NCBI GenBank assembly: GCA_019187665.1
Contig: JABARH010000021.1
Coordinates: 34,672-98,671, forward strand
Reading direction: 5' to 3'
Length of the DNA: 64,000 nt
Origin: Anaerolineales bacterium
GTDB taxonomy: Bacteria > Chloroflexota > Anaerolineae > Anaerolineales > Villigracilaceae
Under the pieces are notes generated by a model. That model had not been told where the DNA came from. It did no database searches and saw only the letters and a list, made by a program, of their open reading frames with translations. Made by a program: the position numbers and the translations under genes. Of this stretch, positions 17,837 to 26,705 are shown piece after piece. The first letter of the stretch is position 1; each line of letters starts with the position of its first letter.

Positions 17837-19087
17837 TTACGGCAACAATCGCTTGATCCAATCCATGAGTCCTGAAAACAACATATGCTTTGCTCCTTCC
17901 ACGCGGCGTTTACGTCCGCGGCCGGTTTGCGGATGCGCTTCCTGCACGCTCACCGCCCAATGCAGCAGGCCGACACTGGTGGAGTAGGCGGGTGAATCCA
18001 ATTTATCCACGAGGCCGACGAGGTTTTCCGGCTGGGCCGAGCGCACCGGCAAGCCCAGCACCTCGGATGCGACGCTCTTGATGCCGGGCAGCATGGAGGT
18101 TCCGCCGGTCAAGACAATGCCGGCCGGCAGCAGGCCGTCGTAGCCGGAACGTTTGATCTCTTGCAGAATCAATTTAAAAATTTCACCGACACGCGCTTCG
18201 ATGATGTGCGCCAGGTCCTGGCGGTTGATCTGCACCGGCTTCTCCTCGCCAAAGGGGCGGATGCCGAAATATTCCTCGGGGCCCACCTGGCTGCACAGCG
18301 CGTGTCCCTGCTGTTTTTTGATCTCTTCGGCCTGGTGGAACGAAAGGCGCAGGCCGTGCGCGATGTCTTGAGTCACATGGTTGCCGCCCACCGCCAGCAC
18401 CATCGTGTGCCACACATCGCCGTTCACGTAGATGGCCAGGTCGGTTGTGCCGCCGCCGATGTCGCAGATTGCCACGCCCATCTGGCGTTCCTGATCGGTG
18501 AGGGTCACCTCGCCGGATGCCAGCGGATTCAACACGAACTGCATTTCCTTGATGCCCGCCGCGCCCACGCATTGACGCAGATTGTCCACCGTGGCCGCGG
18601 CCGCGGTGATGATGTGCGTCTCCACCTCCACTTTGTAGCCGTGCAGGCCGATCGGCTGGCGGATGCCGTCCTGACCATCAATGGAAAAACCGCGCTGGAT
18701 TACGTGGATGATTTCACGGTCGGGAGGGATGGCGATGGCGCGCGCCTGATCGAGCGCCCGGGCTACGTCTGCCGCGTCCACGATCCCGCCTGTAATGGGT
18801 GAGACGCCGCGGCTGTTCACCGAAGATACGTGCGCGCCCGCCAGACTGACCAGCGCCTGTGTGATTTCGAGGCCGGAGGTTTGCTCGGCGCGCTCCACAG
18901 AACGCGTGATGGCCTGCGACGCGGCAGCCAGGTCCACAATGTTGCCCTTTTTGATGCCATCCGACGGCTCGATCCCCACGCCAAGAATACGAATCGACTC
19001 GCTGGCCTCTACGCGGCCCACGAGGGTGCAGATTTTGGTCGTGCCTACGTCTATGCCAACAACAATCTCATCCATGTCATTGTCCAA
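17837..19087 (-). CDS. ftsA: Cell division protein FtsA
   Basis: A 416-residue actin-like protein that tethers FtsZ to the membrane. Motifs: the phosphate-1 loop GIDVGTTKICTLVG near the N-terminus, the phosphate-2 loop DIGGGTTDLA, and TGGTSMLPGI. The C-terminal stretch HMLFSGLMDWIKRLLP is the expected amphipathic membrane-targeting helix. The start overlaps the end of ftsQ by 11 bases. A second ATG at 19075 (MDEIVVG) is also possible. Typical length for the family. Confidence 0.96.
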   Translation of the reverse strand: MDNDMDEIVVGIDVGTTKICTLVGRVEASESIRILGVGIEPSDGIKKGNIVDLAAASQAITRSVERAEQTSGLEITQALVSLAGAHVSSVNSRGVSPITGGIVDAADVARALDQARAIAIPPDREIIHVIQRGFSIDGQDGIRQPIGLHGYKVEVETHIITAAAATVDNLRQCVGAAGIKEMQFVLNPLASGEVTLTDQERQMGVAICDIGGGTTDLAIYVNGDVWHTMVLAVGGNHVTQDIAHGLRLSFHQAEEIKKQQGHALCSQVGPEEYFGIRPFGEEKPVQINRQDLAHIIEARVGEIFKLILQEIKRSGYDGLLPAGIVLTGGTSMLPGIKSVASEVLGLPVRSAQPENLVGLVDKLDSPAYSTSVGLLHWAVSVQEAHPQTGRGRKRRVEGAKHMLFSGLMDWIKRLLP

Positions 19088-20045
19088 GTCGGTAATAGGG
19101 GGCGTTGGGATACGCCACGTTGATCATGATCGGGGTGATGCCGCGCTGGGTCAGCGAATCTGCCAGCACCACATACACGCGCAATTTCATGTCGGCCTGG
19201 TCCGGGCTCGCCCCAAACCAGACCGTCCAGCCGCGCGCGTCGTTCCAGCCGATGCCGTATTTTGGGTCGTACAACAGCGTCGCGCCCTGCGGCGCGTAGG
19301 GGGCCAGCACGCGCGCCGTTTCGACGATACGCGCGTCGGCAAACGGAATGGGAGACAACGGGTCGAGGGCAGACAGCGGGCCGCTGGGCGGCGCGCCCAG
19401 CGCACGCACCGCCACCAAACCGCCCACCTCTGCGCGCGGGCGAAGCGCCACGCCCTGCGCGTCCAGCCAGGTGAAGGCGTTCCCCTGCTCCCAACGCAGC
19501 ACTGGCTGGCGTTCGGTCAGGGCAATCAAGACGCGATTCGGCAGTTCCACTGTCACATCCACAGAGGCGATCTCCGGGAAGTTGAGGCGTAAGGCCTTCT
19601 CCACGTTTTTCGGCTCGAGCAGGAAAATGGGCATGCCGTTTAGTCGAAGCGCGGCGCCGGTTTCCTCCGCGCTGAGATATTGATTGCCGAGTAACGTCAC
19701 GCTGTTGATATGAAACATCGGCAGGGTGTAGGCATAGTAGAGGCCGGCGCCCAGCAATGTGACGAGGAAAAAGGAGAGGAGACGCCACCCTACGCGGATG
19801 CGCGGCATGGCTGGCGCGTGCAGGCGTCCGGCCGCGGGGGCGGCGATCACAGCCTGATACTGGCGAACCGGCCGGGACGTGGAGCGAACGGTGGCCGCGT
19901 CCACGCTAACGTTGCGCGTGACGGACGGGGGAGGCGTCCGCCGCGTCCGCCGGTCCATCGAATGTGTGACGAGAGCGCGTTCCTCGGCGCGTTTGCGTCG
20001 CTGGCGCACCTCTTCGGAACGGGGGAGGTTTTTCTTTTCGCTCAC
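19077..20045 (-). CDS. ftsQ: Cell division protein FtsQ/DivIB
   Basis: A 322-residue bitopic protein with a long basic, probably disordered cytoplasmic N-terminus (about 1-105), one membrane segment (LLSFFLVTLLGAGLYYAY), a POTRA domain (INSVTLLGNQYLSAEETG) and a beta domain (RVLIALTERQPVLRW). It would connect the divisome to the FtsL complex. The ATG overlaps the ddl stop by 4 bases, so translation is coupled. Its place between ddl and ftsA is canonical. Confidence 0.9.
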   Translation of the reverse strand: MSEKKNLPRSEEVRQRRKRAEERALVTHSMDRRTRRTPPPSVTRNVSVDAATVRSTSRPVRQYQAVIAAPAAGRLHAPAMPRIRVGWRLLSFFLVTLLGAGLYYAYTLPMFHINSVTLLGNQYLSAEETGAALRLNGMPIFLLEPKNVEKALRLNFPEIASVDVTVELPNRVLIALTERQPVLRWEQGNAFTWLDAQGVALRPRAEVGGLVAVRALGAPPSGPLSALDPLSPIPFADARIVETARVLAPYAPQGATLLYDPKYGIGWNDARGWTVWFGASPDQADMKLRVYVVLADSLTQRGITPIMINVAYPNAPYYRLGQ

Positions 20046-21163
20046 ATGTCCCTCCGAAATTCTCGCACAGTGCGGTCGCGGTCGGCTTTGCGCTCAAGCG
20101 CCAGTTCGATCAGGCGATCTACCAGTTGGGGGTAGGCCAGCCCGCTCGCGTTCCACAGTTTGGGATACATGCTGATGCTGGTGAATCCGGGCAGTGTGTT
20201 GACCTCGTTGAGGAACACGCTCCCGGATGCTGTGTCGAGGAAGAAGTCGACGCGCGCCATGCCAGCGCAGTCAATTGCCTGGCAGGCGCGGACGGCGAGG
20301 CTACGAATCAGATCGGAGGTTTCGGCGGGAATGTTGGCAGGGATGATGAGGCCGCTTGTGCCGTCCACGTATTTCGATTCGTAGGAATAGAACTCACGGC
20401 TTGGAAGCACTTCGCCGCAGACGGAGGCCAGGGGATTCTCGTTGCCCAGCACACTGACCTCGATCTCGCGCGGCTGGAGCACGCCATGTTCGACGAGGAT
20501 GCGGCGGTCGAAGGTGGCGGCTTCCAACAATCCTTCGGCGAGGTCAGAGCGGTTGCGGCATTTGGAAATGCCGACCGAAGAGCCAAGATTGGCGGGCTTG
20601 GCAAACAGCGGGTACGCGCCGAGCGACTCGGCTTTGCGAAGCGCGGCTTCCATGTCGGTACGAATCTCGGAACGGTTCAGGATGACCCAATCTACGACTG
20701 GGATATTGTTGGCGCGCATCACATCTTTGAAGATGCCCTTGTCCATGCCGACAGCAGAGCCGGTCACGCCCGCGCCGACATAGGCGACATCCGCGAGTTC
20801 CAAGAGTCCTTGCATGGTTCCATCTTCGCCGAAGGTCCCATGCAGGACCGGGAAGAAAACGTCGGGTTCGGCGATCCTCACGTATTGCGTGTCGCGCATT
20901 GCGTAAAGGCCGGGCTGGCCGGGGGTGGGGAAGAGGAAAACATGGTCGAGAGATTCGATCTTGTTCTGTTCCAGGCAGTCGAGGGTGTTTTCTCCCATGA
21001 GCCAGTTGCCGGCGTGGGTGATTCCAACCGTGAAAATTTCATACTGCGCGGGGTCGAGCGCGGCGATGACCGAACGCGCGGACATGAGCGAAACTTCATG
21101 TTCGCCGGAGCGCCCGCCGAATAAAACGGCCACGCGGAGTTTGGGAGAGGAAGGGCTGGTCAT
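20042..21163 (-). CDS. ddl: D-alanine--D-alanine ligase
   Basis: A 373-residue ATP-grasp enzyme that makes the D-Ala-D-Ala dipeptide of peptidoglycan. The N-terminus VAVLFGGRSGEHEVSL is diagnostic; further motifs include GSSVGISKC, ARVDFFLD and FLNEVNTLPGFTSISMYPKL. The ATG at 21163 (MTSPSSPKL) gives the usual N-terminus; an upstream in-frame start at 21184 would add a seven-residue tail near the repeat array. It is coupled to ftsQ by a 4-base overlap. Confidence 0.96.
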   Translation of the reverse strand: MTSPSSPKLRVAVLFGGRSGEHEVSLMSARSVIAALDPAQYEIFTVGITHAGNWLMGENTLDCLEQNKIESLDHVFLFPTPGQPGLYAMRDTQYVRIAEPDVFFPVLHGTFGEDGTMQGLLELADVAYVGAGVTGSAVGMDKGIFKDVMRANNIPVVDWVILNRSEIRTDMEAALRKAESLGAYPLFAKPANLGSSVGISKCRNRSDLAEGLLEAATFDRRILVEHGVLQPREIEVSVLGNENPLASVCGEVLPSREFYSYESKYVDGTSGLIIPANIPAETSDLIRSLAVRACQAIDCAGMARVDFFLDTASGSVFLNEVNTLPGFTSISMYPKLWNASGLAYPQLVDRLIELALERKADRDRTVREFRRDM

Positions 21164-21196
21164 GGTTGCAAGATACGAGTGCAAGTGCGGGGTATC

Positions 21197-21308
21197 GAGT
21201 TACGAGTTACGAGTTACAAGTTACGAGTTACGAGTTACGAGTTGCGAGTTGCGAGTTGCGAGTTGCAAGTTACGAGTTGCGAGTTACGAGTTGCGAGTTG
21301 CGAGTTAT
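21197..21308. repeat. Tandem array of 16 seven-base units between murB and ddl
   Basis: Sixteen head-to-tail copies of GAGTTAC, alternating with GAGTTGC and two AAGTTAC variants, fill the spacer between murB and ddl. The variation is almost confined to two positions (A/G transitions). Outside any supported gene. Confidence 0.95.
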
Positions 21309-21328
21309 GCTGTCCATGCGTGCGTGTT

Positions 21329-22237
21329 CTACCATTCTCCAATCAATTCAACTTCCAATTCCAAATGCACGCCGAATGTTTCAAAAACTTCTTTTTGCGC
21401 GAGTTCAATGAGCGCACGGACGTCACTGGCGCGGGTTTCGCCGCGATTTACAAAGAAATTTCCATGCACGGCGCTGATCTCGGCATTGCCGATGCGCGTG
21501 CCTTTGAGTCCGGCGGCGTCAATCAGTCGCCCGGCAAAATCGCCCGGCGGATTTTTGAACATGGAGCCCATGCTTGCGCCGGGCGGCTGCGTGGCTTTGC
21601 GGCGCGCGCTGAACTGGGCGATTTTAACAGACACTTCCTCGACTGTCGCGTTTTTTAAACTTAATTCTGCCGCCAAAACAACGGCCCTGGCCGCGCCGCG
21701 CTTCAGGCTGCTGGTGCGATACCCATACTCCAGTTTTTCGACCGGCCACTGTTCGCGCCCGCGTTCGGTGAGCAGGTCGGCGTAGATCAAATGTCCGGCC
21801 ACTTCTCCTCCGAACGCGCCTGCATTGCCATGCACCGCGCCGCCGATCGTGCCCGGTACGGTCGCGGCCCATTCGAGGCCGCCGAGGCCCAGCGCGGCGC
21901 AGCGGTTGGCAAGGTTACTGAAGATGACTCCCGACTCGACCCACACTTTCGGATTCTCGCCGCGCATAAATCGAACCTCCTTGGCGCGGTTGAGGATCAC
22001 AACACCGCGCACGCCGCGCTCGCTGACGAGAACGTTCGACCCGCCGCCCAGCATGACGAAGGGCAGTTTCATTTCCCAGAGGTGCGAAGCGGCCGCGCCC
22101 AGTTCCTCTGCCGATTTGACCATCACAAGAAAATCAGCCGGGCCGCCGATGCGCGCGGAAGTGTAGGGCGCAAGCAAAACATTCTCCTGCAACCGGTCGC
22201 CAAACACAGCGCGCAGGTCCGCAACTTCAGTCATCAT
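21329..22237 (-). CDS. murB: UDP-N-acetylenolpyruvoylglucosamine reductase
   Basis: A 302-residue FAD enzyme that reduces UDP-GlcNAc-enolpyruvate to UDP-MurNAc with NADPH. FAD-binding motifs: YTSARIGGPADFLV, LGGGSNVLVSE, and GTIGGAVHGNAGAFG with the conserved active-site region around RRKATQPPGASMGSMFKNP. The length matches type IIa MurB. Its stop lies 20 bases upstream (in transcription order) of the 7-base repeat array that separates it from ddl. Confidence 0.95.
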   Translation of the reverse strand: MMTEVADLRAVFGDRLQENVLLAPYTSARIGGPADFLVMVKSAEELGAAASHLWEMKLPFVMLGGGSNVLVSERGVRGVVILNRAKEVRFMRGENPKVWVESGVIFSNLANRCAALGLGGLEWAATVPGTIGGAVHGNAGAFGGEVAGHLIYADLLTERGREQWPVEKLEYGYRTSSLKRGAARAVVLAAELSLKNATVEEVSVKIAQFSARRKATQPPGASMGSMFKNPPGDFAGRLIDAAGLKGTRIGNAEISAVHGNFFVNRGETRASDVRALIELAQKEVFETFGVHLELEVELIGEW

Positions 22238-22260
22238 TTTGCCTCGAGGGGTGTCCCTTT

Positions 22261-22464
22261 CTATCTCTCGCTATCTTTCAAATGCTTAATCAGTTTCTCC
22301 ACGGCTGCGCGGTATTTTGCGGTCTTTCCCAGGTCGCGCAGGGCGCGGGTCTTTTTTTGGCCTTCGCGGCGGAGCGCGTCGGCGTTGAACAAAACCATTT
22401 TCAGAGGGGGCAGGCCCAGGGTCTCGGATTCGAAGCGGCGGGGTTCATTCTTCCTTTTCATCAT
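22261..22464 (-). CDS. Small basic hypothetical protein in the dcw cluster
   Basis: A 67-residue, Lys/Arg-rich protein with a predicted helical C-terminus (KYRAAVEKLIKHLKDSER). No family recognised and no membrane segment. It lies between murC and murB in the same orientation with short gaps. The ATG at 22464 directly follows GTGAGGAGC; a GTG at 22473 is an alternative start. Its steady position inside the operon suggests a real gene, but function is unknown. Confidence 0.6.
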   Translation of the reverse strand: MMKRKNEPRRFESETLGLPPLKMVLFNADALRREGQKKTRALRDLGKTAKYRAAVEKLIKHLKDSER

Positions 22465-22490
22465 GCTCCTCACTTGAAACTTATCTTGCG

Positions 22491-23879
22491 TTACTTTTGC
22501 AATCCGGCCAGCGTGTCCGCGCTGATCCGGTCGGCGTCGCCCGCAGAAAAGACGATCAACACATCGCCGGGGCGGAGGTGGTCGAGCAGGTCTTTGGTCA
22601 CTTCGTTCAATTCGGCGATGAAGCGCGGCGCGGGATGATGCATGGAATGGATCACCATGGCACTGGTGAAATTTTGCCTGGGTTCGCGCGAGGCGTACAC
22701 CTCGGTGGCAATGACCTCATCCGCGTCGGAAAAGGCGTTGGCAAACTGTTCGAAGAGCGCCTGCGTGCGCGAATACGTGTGCGGCTGCCAGACCGCCACG
22801 ATGCGCCGCGCGCCGTAACGGGCGCGGGCCGCGGCCAGTGTGGCTCTGATCTCGGTGGGATGGTGTCCATAATCATTGATGATCGTAACGCCCCCGGCCT
22901 CGCCGAGTACCTCGAAACGGCGGCCGGTGCCGCGAAATTCGCCGAGGGCCTCCGCCGCTTTTTTATGCGGCAGGCCCAGCAGGCTCGTCACGGCCAGCGC
23001 GGCCAGCGCGTTTTGAACGTTATGTTTGCCCGGCGCCTGCAAGGATACATGCGCGACCTCTGCCCCGGGAAACAGATTCGAGGCGGCGTCGAAATCGAAC
23101 CCGCCGCGCGCATTCACCTGCACGTTGCGCGCCAGCATCCATTGCGGGCTGTTGATCGTGGTCTCGCCCGGCATCCCGTATCCCAGCACATTGCGACCGG
23201 CGCGCCGCGCGTCGTTCATCAGCGATGCGGCGGATGGATCATCCACGCAGGCCACGAGCGTGCCATCGGCTGGCAGGAGCGCGACAAAGTCGCGGAACGC
23301 GGCGAGCATATCTTCGAATGTGGGGTAGCAATCGGGATGGTCATGTTCCACATTGGTGACAACTGCAATGCGCGGCTTAAGACCGAGGAACATGCGGTCG
23401 TACTCATCTGCTTCGATGACGAACAGACGGCTTTTCCCGGCGCGGGCGTTGGTTTTAAGATTGGTGAGGGTGGAGCCAATGATAAAGGAGGGGTCGCGTC
23501 CCAAAGCGAACAGGCTCCAGGCGATCATGGCGGTGGTGGTGGTCTTGCCGTGCGCGCCGGCCACCGCGATGCCGGTCTTCTCCTCCATCAGGCGGCCGAG
23601 GAAGTCGGCGCGTTTGTAAAGCGGAATGCCGCGCTTGAGCGCCTCCTGCACTTCGGGGTTGTCGTCGCCGACGGCGGAGGAGCGCACGATCCATTCGGCG
23701 CCAGTGAGGTTGGAGGGCTGGTGTCCAATGTGGACGGTGGCGCCGTCGCGTTTGAGCGCCTCGGCAAACGGAGACAGGACGCGGTCGGAGCCGGAGACGG
23801 TGAAGCCCATCTCCAGCAACAGGCGCGCGATGGCGGAAAGGCCGCTCCCGCCGATTCCGATAAAATGAACGTGTGTCAT
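22491..23879 (-). CDS. murC: UDP-N-acetylmuramate--L-alanine ligase
   Basis: A 462-residue Mur ligase that adds the first amino acid to UDP-MurNAc. N-terminal HFIGIGGSGLSAIARLL binds the nucleotide; the P-loop is AVAGAHGKTTTTAM; EADEYDRMFL and NVEHDHPDCY are MurC-type motifs; and GHHPTEIRATL is the conserved C-terminal domain signature. The length is typical. It lies downstream of cvpA with a gap of 57 bases. Confidence 0.96.
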   Translation of the reverse strand: MTHVHFIGIGGSGLSAIARLLLEMGFTVSGSDRVLSPFAEALKRDGATVHIGHQPSNLTGAEWIVRSSAVGDDNPEVQEALKRGIPLYKRADFLGRLMEEKTGIAVAGAHGKTTTTAMIAWSLFALGRDPSFIIGSTLTNLKTNARAGKSRLFVIEADEYDRMFLGLKPRIAVVTNVEHDHPDCYPTFEDMLAAFRDFVALLPADGTLVACVDDPSAASLMNDARRAGRNVLGYGMPGETTINSPQWMLARNVQVNARGGFDFDAASNLFPGAEVAHVSLQAPGKHNVQNALAALAVTSLLGLPHKKAAEALGEFRGTGRRFEVLGEAGGVTIINDYGHHPTEIRATLAAARARYGARRIVAVWQPHTYSRTQALFEQFANAFSDADEVIATEVYASREPRQNFTSAMVIHSMHHPAPRFIAELNEVTKDLLDHLRPGDVLIVFSAGDADRISADTLAGLQK

Positions 23880-23936
23880 AGTGGCTTTTGGTTTTTGACC
23901 GTTGGCTGTTGGCTAATCGCTGACAGCCAATCGTCA

Positions 23937-24464
23937 TTAAACGTAAACGACCAGGATGAAGACCAGCACGATCACAGAGGCGAAATAGATCGCGGGTTCG
24001 CCCAACGCAAAGGGCGGCATGAGGTTCATCATGGCGTCAATCTTGGCGGCCAGTTCGCCGGTGGGGGTGATGAAAATATTCGGGAATGGATAATTTGCCG
24101 CATCCAGGTAAAACCAGGAGGACCCGGCAACCAGGTATCCATTCACACCGCCCAGCACGAGACCAAACAGCGAATCCTGCAAACGCTCACGACGGGCGCC
24201 CGCCTGCAGGCGCGCCACGCTGATCACGGTCTGGTAGCCGAAGTAAACCAGCGTAAGCAGGATGATCTCGCGGATCCAGAACAGGGTTGCGTCGTCGCCG
24301 TCCAGGGTGGAGACCACCGGCGCGAACTTGCGCAGCAGGAAGTTGAGCGTGAGCGCGACCACAACTGCAAACGCCACCAGTAGTTCCTTGGCCCAGCCGC
24401 GCAGCATCCCAATCACTCCGAACAGAAACACATACATCCAAAAGACATAGATTATGCTGATCAT
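23937..24464 (-). CDS. CvpA-family membrane protein
   Basis: A 175-residue protein with four hydrophobic segments (about 3-20, 27-45, 62-80, 155-175) and the CvpA-like pattern in which a GxxRGWAKEL motif follows the first helix and a DSLFGLVLGGVNGYL segment precedes the third. CvpA-family proteins are linked to cell-envelope integrity. Its ATG overlaps the murG stop by 4 bases. Its presence between murG and murC is not part of the textbook dcw order. Confidence 0.7.
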   Translation of the reverse strand: MISIIYVFWMYVFLFGVIGMLRGWAKELLVAFAVVVALTLNFLLRKFAPVVSTLDGDDATLFWIREIILLTLVYFGYQTVISVARLQAGARRERLQDSLFGLVLGGVNGYLVAGSSWFYLDAANYPFPNIFITPTGELAAKIDAMMNLMPPFALGEPAIYFASVIVLVFILVVYV

Positions 24465-25582
24465 AGGCGTTCCTCTCCGGCCAGTCCCAGGATCTGGCTG
24501 GCAATAACGCGCGCCGCGTCTGGCCGAGACAGCGATTGCATGGCGACGCGCATGGCCTGCAATTTGGCGGGGTCGTTCAGCAGCGTTTGTACCACGATAA
24601 GCAGTTCATGGTCGAGCTGGCTGTCTTCGAGAATCATGGCCGCGCCGCGCCGGGCAAGATAATTGGCGTTGACTTTTTGATAGCGCCACGCGTGTGGATA
24701 TGGGACGAGAATGGCCGGCGCGCCCAGCAACGGATATTCGCCCAACACCGACGCTCCCGCGCGCGAAACGATCAAGTCGGCGGCAGACATGGCCGAGTTC
24801 ATCTCCTCGTGGAGATACGCGTACGCGTGATAGTCGCGTCGCTGCGCCTCCGCGAGGGATGCCTGCATCGCCTGCGTTTGACTCCAATCCAATTCGCCGC
24901 TGACGTGAATCACTTGCGCGCGCTCGAGCAGGCCGGGTAAATGTTGGATCGCCGCCTGATTGATCGAACGCGCGCCGCGGCTTCCGCCCCAGATCATCAA
25001 GACGGGTTTGTCGTTGTGAAGGTTCAGCTTAACGCGAGCCGCGCCGCGTTCCTGGCGGGCAAAGCCCGCGCGGACGGGATAGCCCGTGTCCACGACAGAA
25101 TCTCGACCGGGGAAATAGCGGCGCGAGTCGGGCGTGGTGACGGCGATACAGTCGGCGAAGCGGGCGATCATTTTCAGTGCCAGGGCCGGTTCGATATCCG
25201 GCACGTACAGCAGGGTTGGGATGTTCAACCCGGCCAAAGCCATCGGCCCGGCCAAATATCCGCCGGTGAAGAAGAGCGCCTCGGGTTTGAACTCGCGCAG
25301 GATGCGGCGCGAGGCGGCGAAGCCGCGCATCAGTTTGATGGCGTTGCCCGGCAGCGCGCGCAGGCCCACGCCATGCAGCCCGGCGGCAGGAATCGTGACG
25401 AAAGGAATCCCGGCGCGTTTGACGAGGGATTCTTCCATGCCGCCCTCACCGCCCACCCACAGGGTTTGCAGCGCGGGCCGCTCCTGCACGAGCGCGTTAT
25501 GCACGGCGAGGGCGGGATATACGCCGCCGCCCGTTCCGCCAGCGCAGATTAACAATCGCACCGAAGGACCTCCATCCATCAT
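24461..25582 (-). CDS. murG: UDP-GlcNAc:lipid I N-acetylglucosaminyltransferase
   Basis: A 373-residue GT-B enzyme that converts lipid I to lipid II at the inner membrane face. The first G-loop ICAGGTGGGVYPALA begins about residue 11; the second is VLMIWGGSRGARSIN; SRAGASVLGEYPLLGAPAILVPYP is the donor-binding region. The start lies inside the ftsW coding region (86-base overlap). The G-loop must lie near the N-terminus, so a start after the ftsW stop is not possible. Confidence 0.95.
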   Translation of the reverse strand: MMDGGPSVRLLICAGGTGGGVYPALAVHNALVQERPALQTLWVGGEGGMEESLVKRAGIPFVTIPAAGLHGVGLRALPGNAIKLMRGFAASRRILREFKPEALFFTGGYLAGPMALAGLNIPTLLYVPDIEPALALKMIARFADCIAVTTPDSRRYFPGRDSVVDTGYPVRAGFARQERGAARVKLNLHNDKPVLMIWGGSRGARSINQAAIQHLPGLLERAQVIHVSGELDWSQTQAMQASLAEAQRRDYHAYAYLHEEMNSAMSAADLIVSRAGASVLGEYPLLGAPAILVPYPHAWRYQKVNANYLARRGAAMILEDSQLDHELLIVVQTLLNDPAKLQAMRVAMQSLSRPDAARVIASQILGLAGEERL

Positions 25583-26705
25583 CTGTTTCTGTGATCGCGC
25601 CGCGCTGGCGCGAGATGTTGAGCAAAATGCCGATGGCCGCGAGCATCACGATCAGATTCGAACCGCCGGCGCTGATGAACGGCAGGGCATTGCCTGCAAA
25701 GGGCATCAGTCCAACCATCACAGCCATGTTGATCAGCGCTTCGATCCCGATCCAGATCACAAGTCCCGAAGCGAGAAGTGTGCCGAGCATGTCGGGCGCG
25801 CGACGGGCAATGACCATGCCGCGCCAGATGAGCAGGGCATACAAACCCATCAAGAATATTGCGCCGACGAGTCCCAGTTCCTCCACGAGAACGGCGAAGA
25901 TGCTGTCGGTGGGAGGCACGGGCAGGCCGGTCAATTTGCTTTGCGAGTTCCCCAGACCCACGCCGAAGAATCCGCCCTGCACGATGGCCTCGAACGAGCG
26001 CAACACATGGTAGGAAGCCTGTGTGGGATCCTTGATGCCCGCAATGAAATCGCCGAGGCGTTGCTGGCCGGTGGAACTGACCTGGACAATAACCCACGCC
26101 ACCGCGGCCGTGACAGCCAGCAGGAAAACGATCTGCTTTAGATCGCCGCCCGCGAGGAAGAACAGCAGGCCGCCCATCAGGATGACCGTCCCGGCTGCGC
26201 TCAGATCGGGCTGCAAAAATATCAGGCCGCCGACGATGCCAAGAATTACGCTCAACGGCAGCAGGCCGAAACCGACCTGGTGCAGGGCGCCCTGTTTCGA
26301 GTAGAGCCATACTGAAAGATAAATGATGCTGATGATCTTCGCCAGTTCGGAGGGCTGCGCCGACCCCTCGAAGAAGGCGCGCTTCGCGCCGAGTCGAATC
26401 TCCTGCACGAGCAGCACACCCAGCAACAACAGGATCGTCAACGCCATGACCGGCACGATCCATTTGCGGTAATGATGGTAATCGAAATTCGCCAGCGCCA
26501 GCGCGCCGGCCAGGCCGATGCCCAGCCACATTAACTGGCGGTTGAACATGTGCATCGGCGAATTGTCCAGCGAGAGTGAAAAATCCCAGGAGGCCGAAAA
26601 TAACATGATCAAGCCGAAGACGAGCAGGCCCAATACGGCCAGCGCCAGCGGCAGGTCCATGCTTCGCGAGGGGCGTTTGTCTGTTATGGAAGTTCCTGCA
26701 CCCAT
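25497..26705 (-). CDS. ftsW: Cell division protein FtsW (SEDS glycosyltransferase)
   Basis: A 402-residue polytopic protein with about ten membrane helices. SEDS hallmarks are GVGLGNSQSKLTGLPVPPTD, the essential loop between late helices, and LPFISAGGSNL near the end. It polymerises lipid II together with FtsI. A basic C-terminal tail (from about 370) is encoded by sequence that also encodes the murG start. Its own start overlaps the end of murD by 22 bases. Confidence 0.95.
   Translation of the reverse strand: MGAGTSITDKRPSRSMDLPLALAVLGLLVFGLIMLFSASWDFSLSLDNSPMHMFNRQLMWLGIGLAGALALANFDYHHYRKWIVPVMALTILLLLGVLLVQEIRLGAKRAFFEGSAQPSELAKIISIIYLSVWLYSKQGALHQVGFGLLPLSVILGIVGGLIFLQPDLSAAGTVILMGGLLFFLAGGDLKQIVFLLAVTAAVAWVIVQVSSTGQQRLGDFIAGIKDPTQASYHVLRSFEAIVQGGFFGVGLGNSQSKLTGLPVPPTDSIFAVLVEELGLVGAIFLMGLYALLIWRGMVIARRAPDMLGTLLASGLVIWIGIEALINMAVMVGLMPFAGNALPFISAGGSNLIVMLAAIGILLNISRQRGAITETDDGWRSFGAIVNLRWRNGRRRISRPRRA

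Noticed and set aside
21197..21308. CRISPR array or coding repeat near ddl
   Set aside because: Seven-base contiguous units with no spacers; the open frames are frame-independent artefacts.
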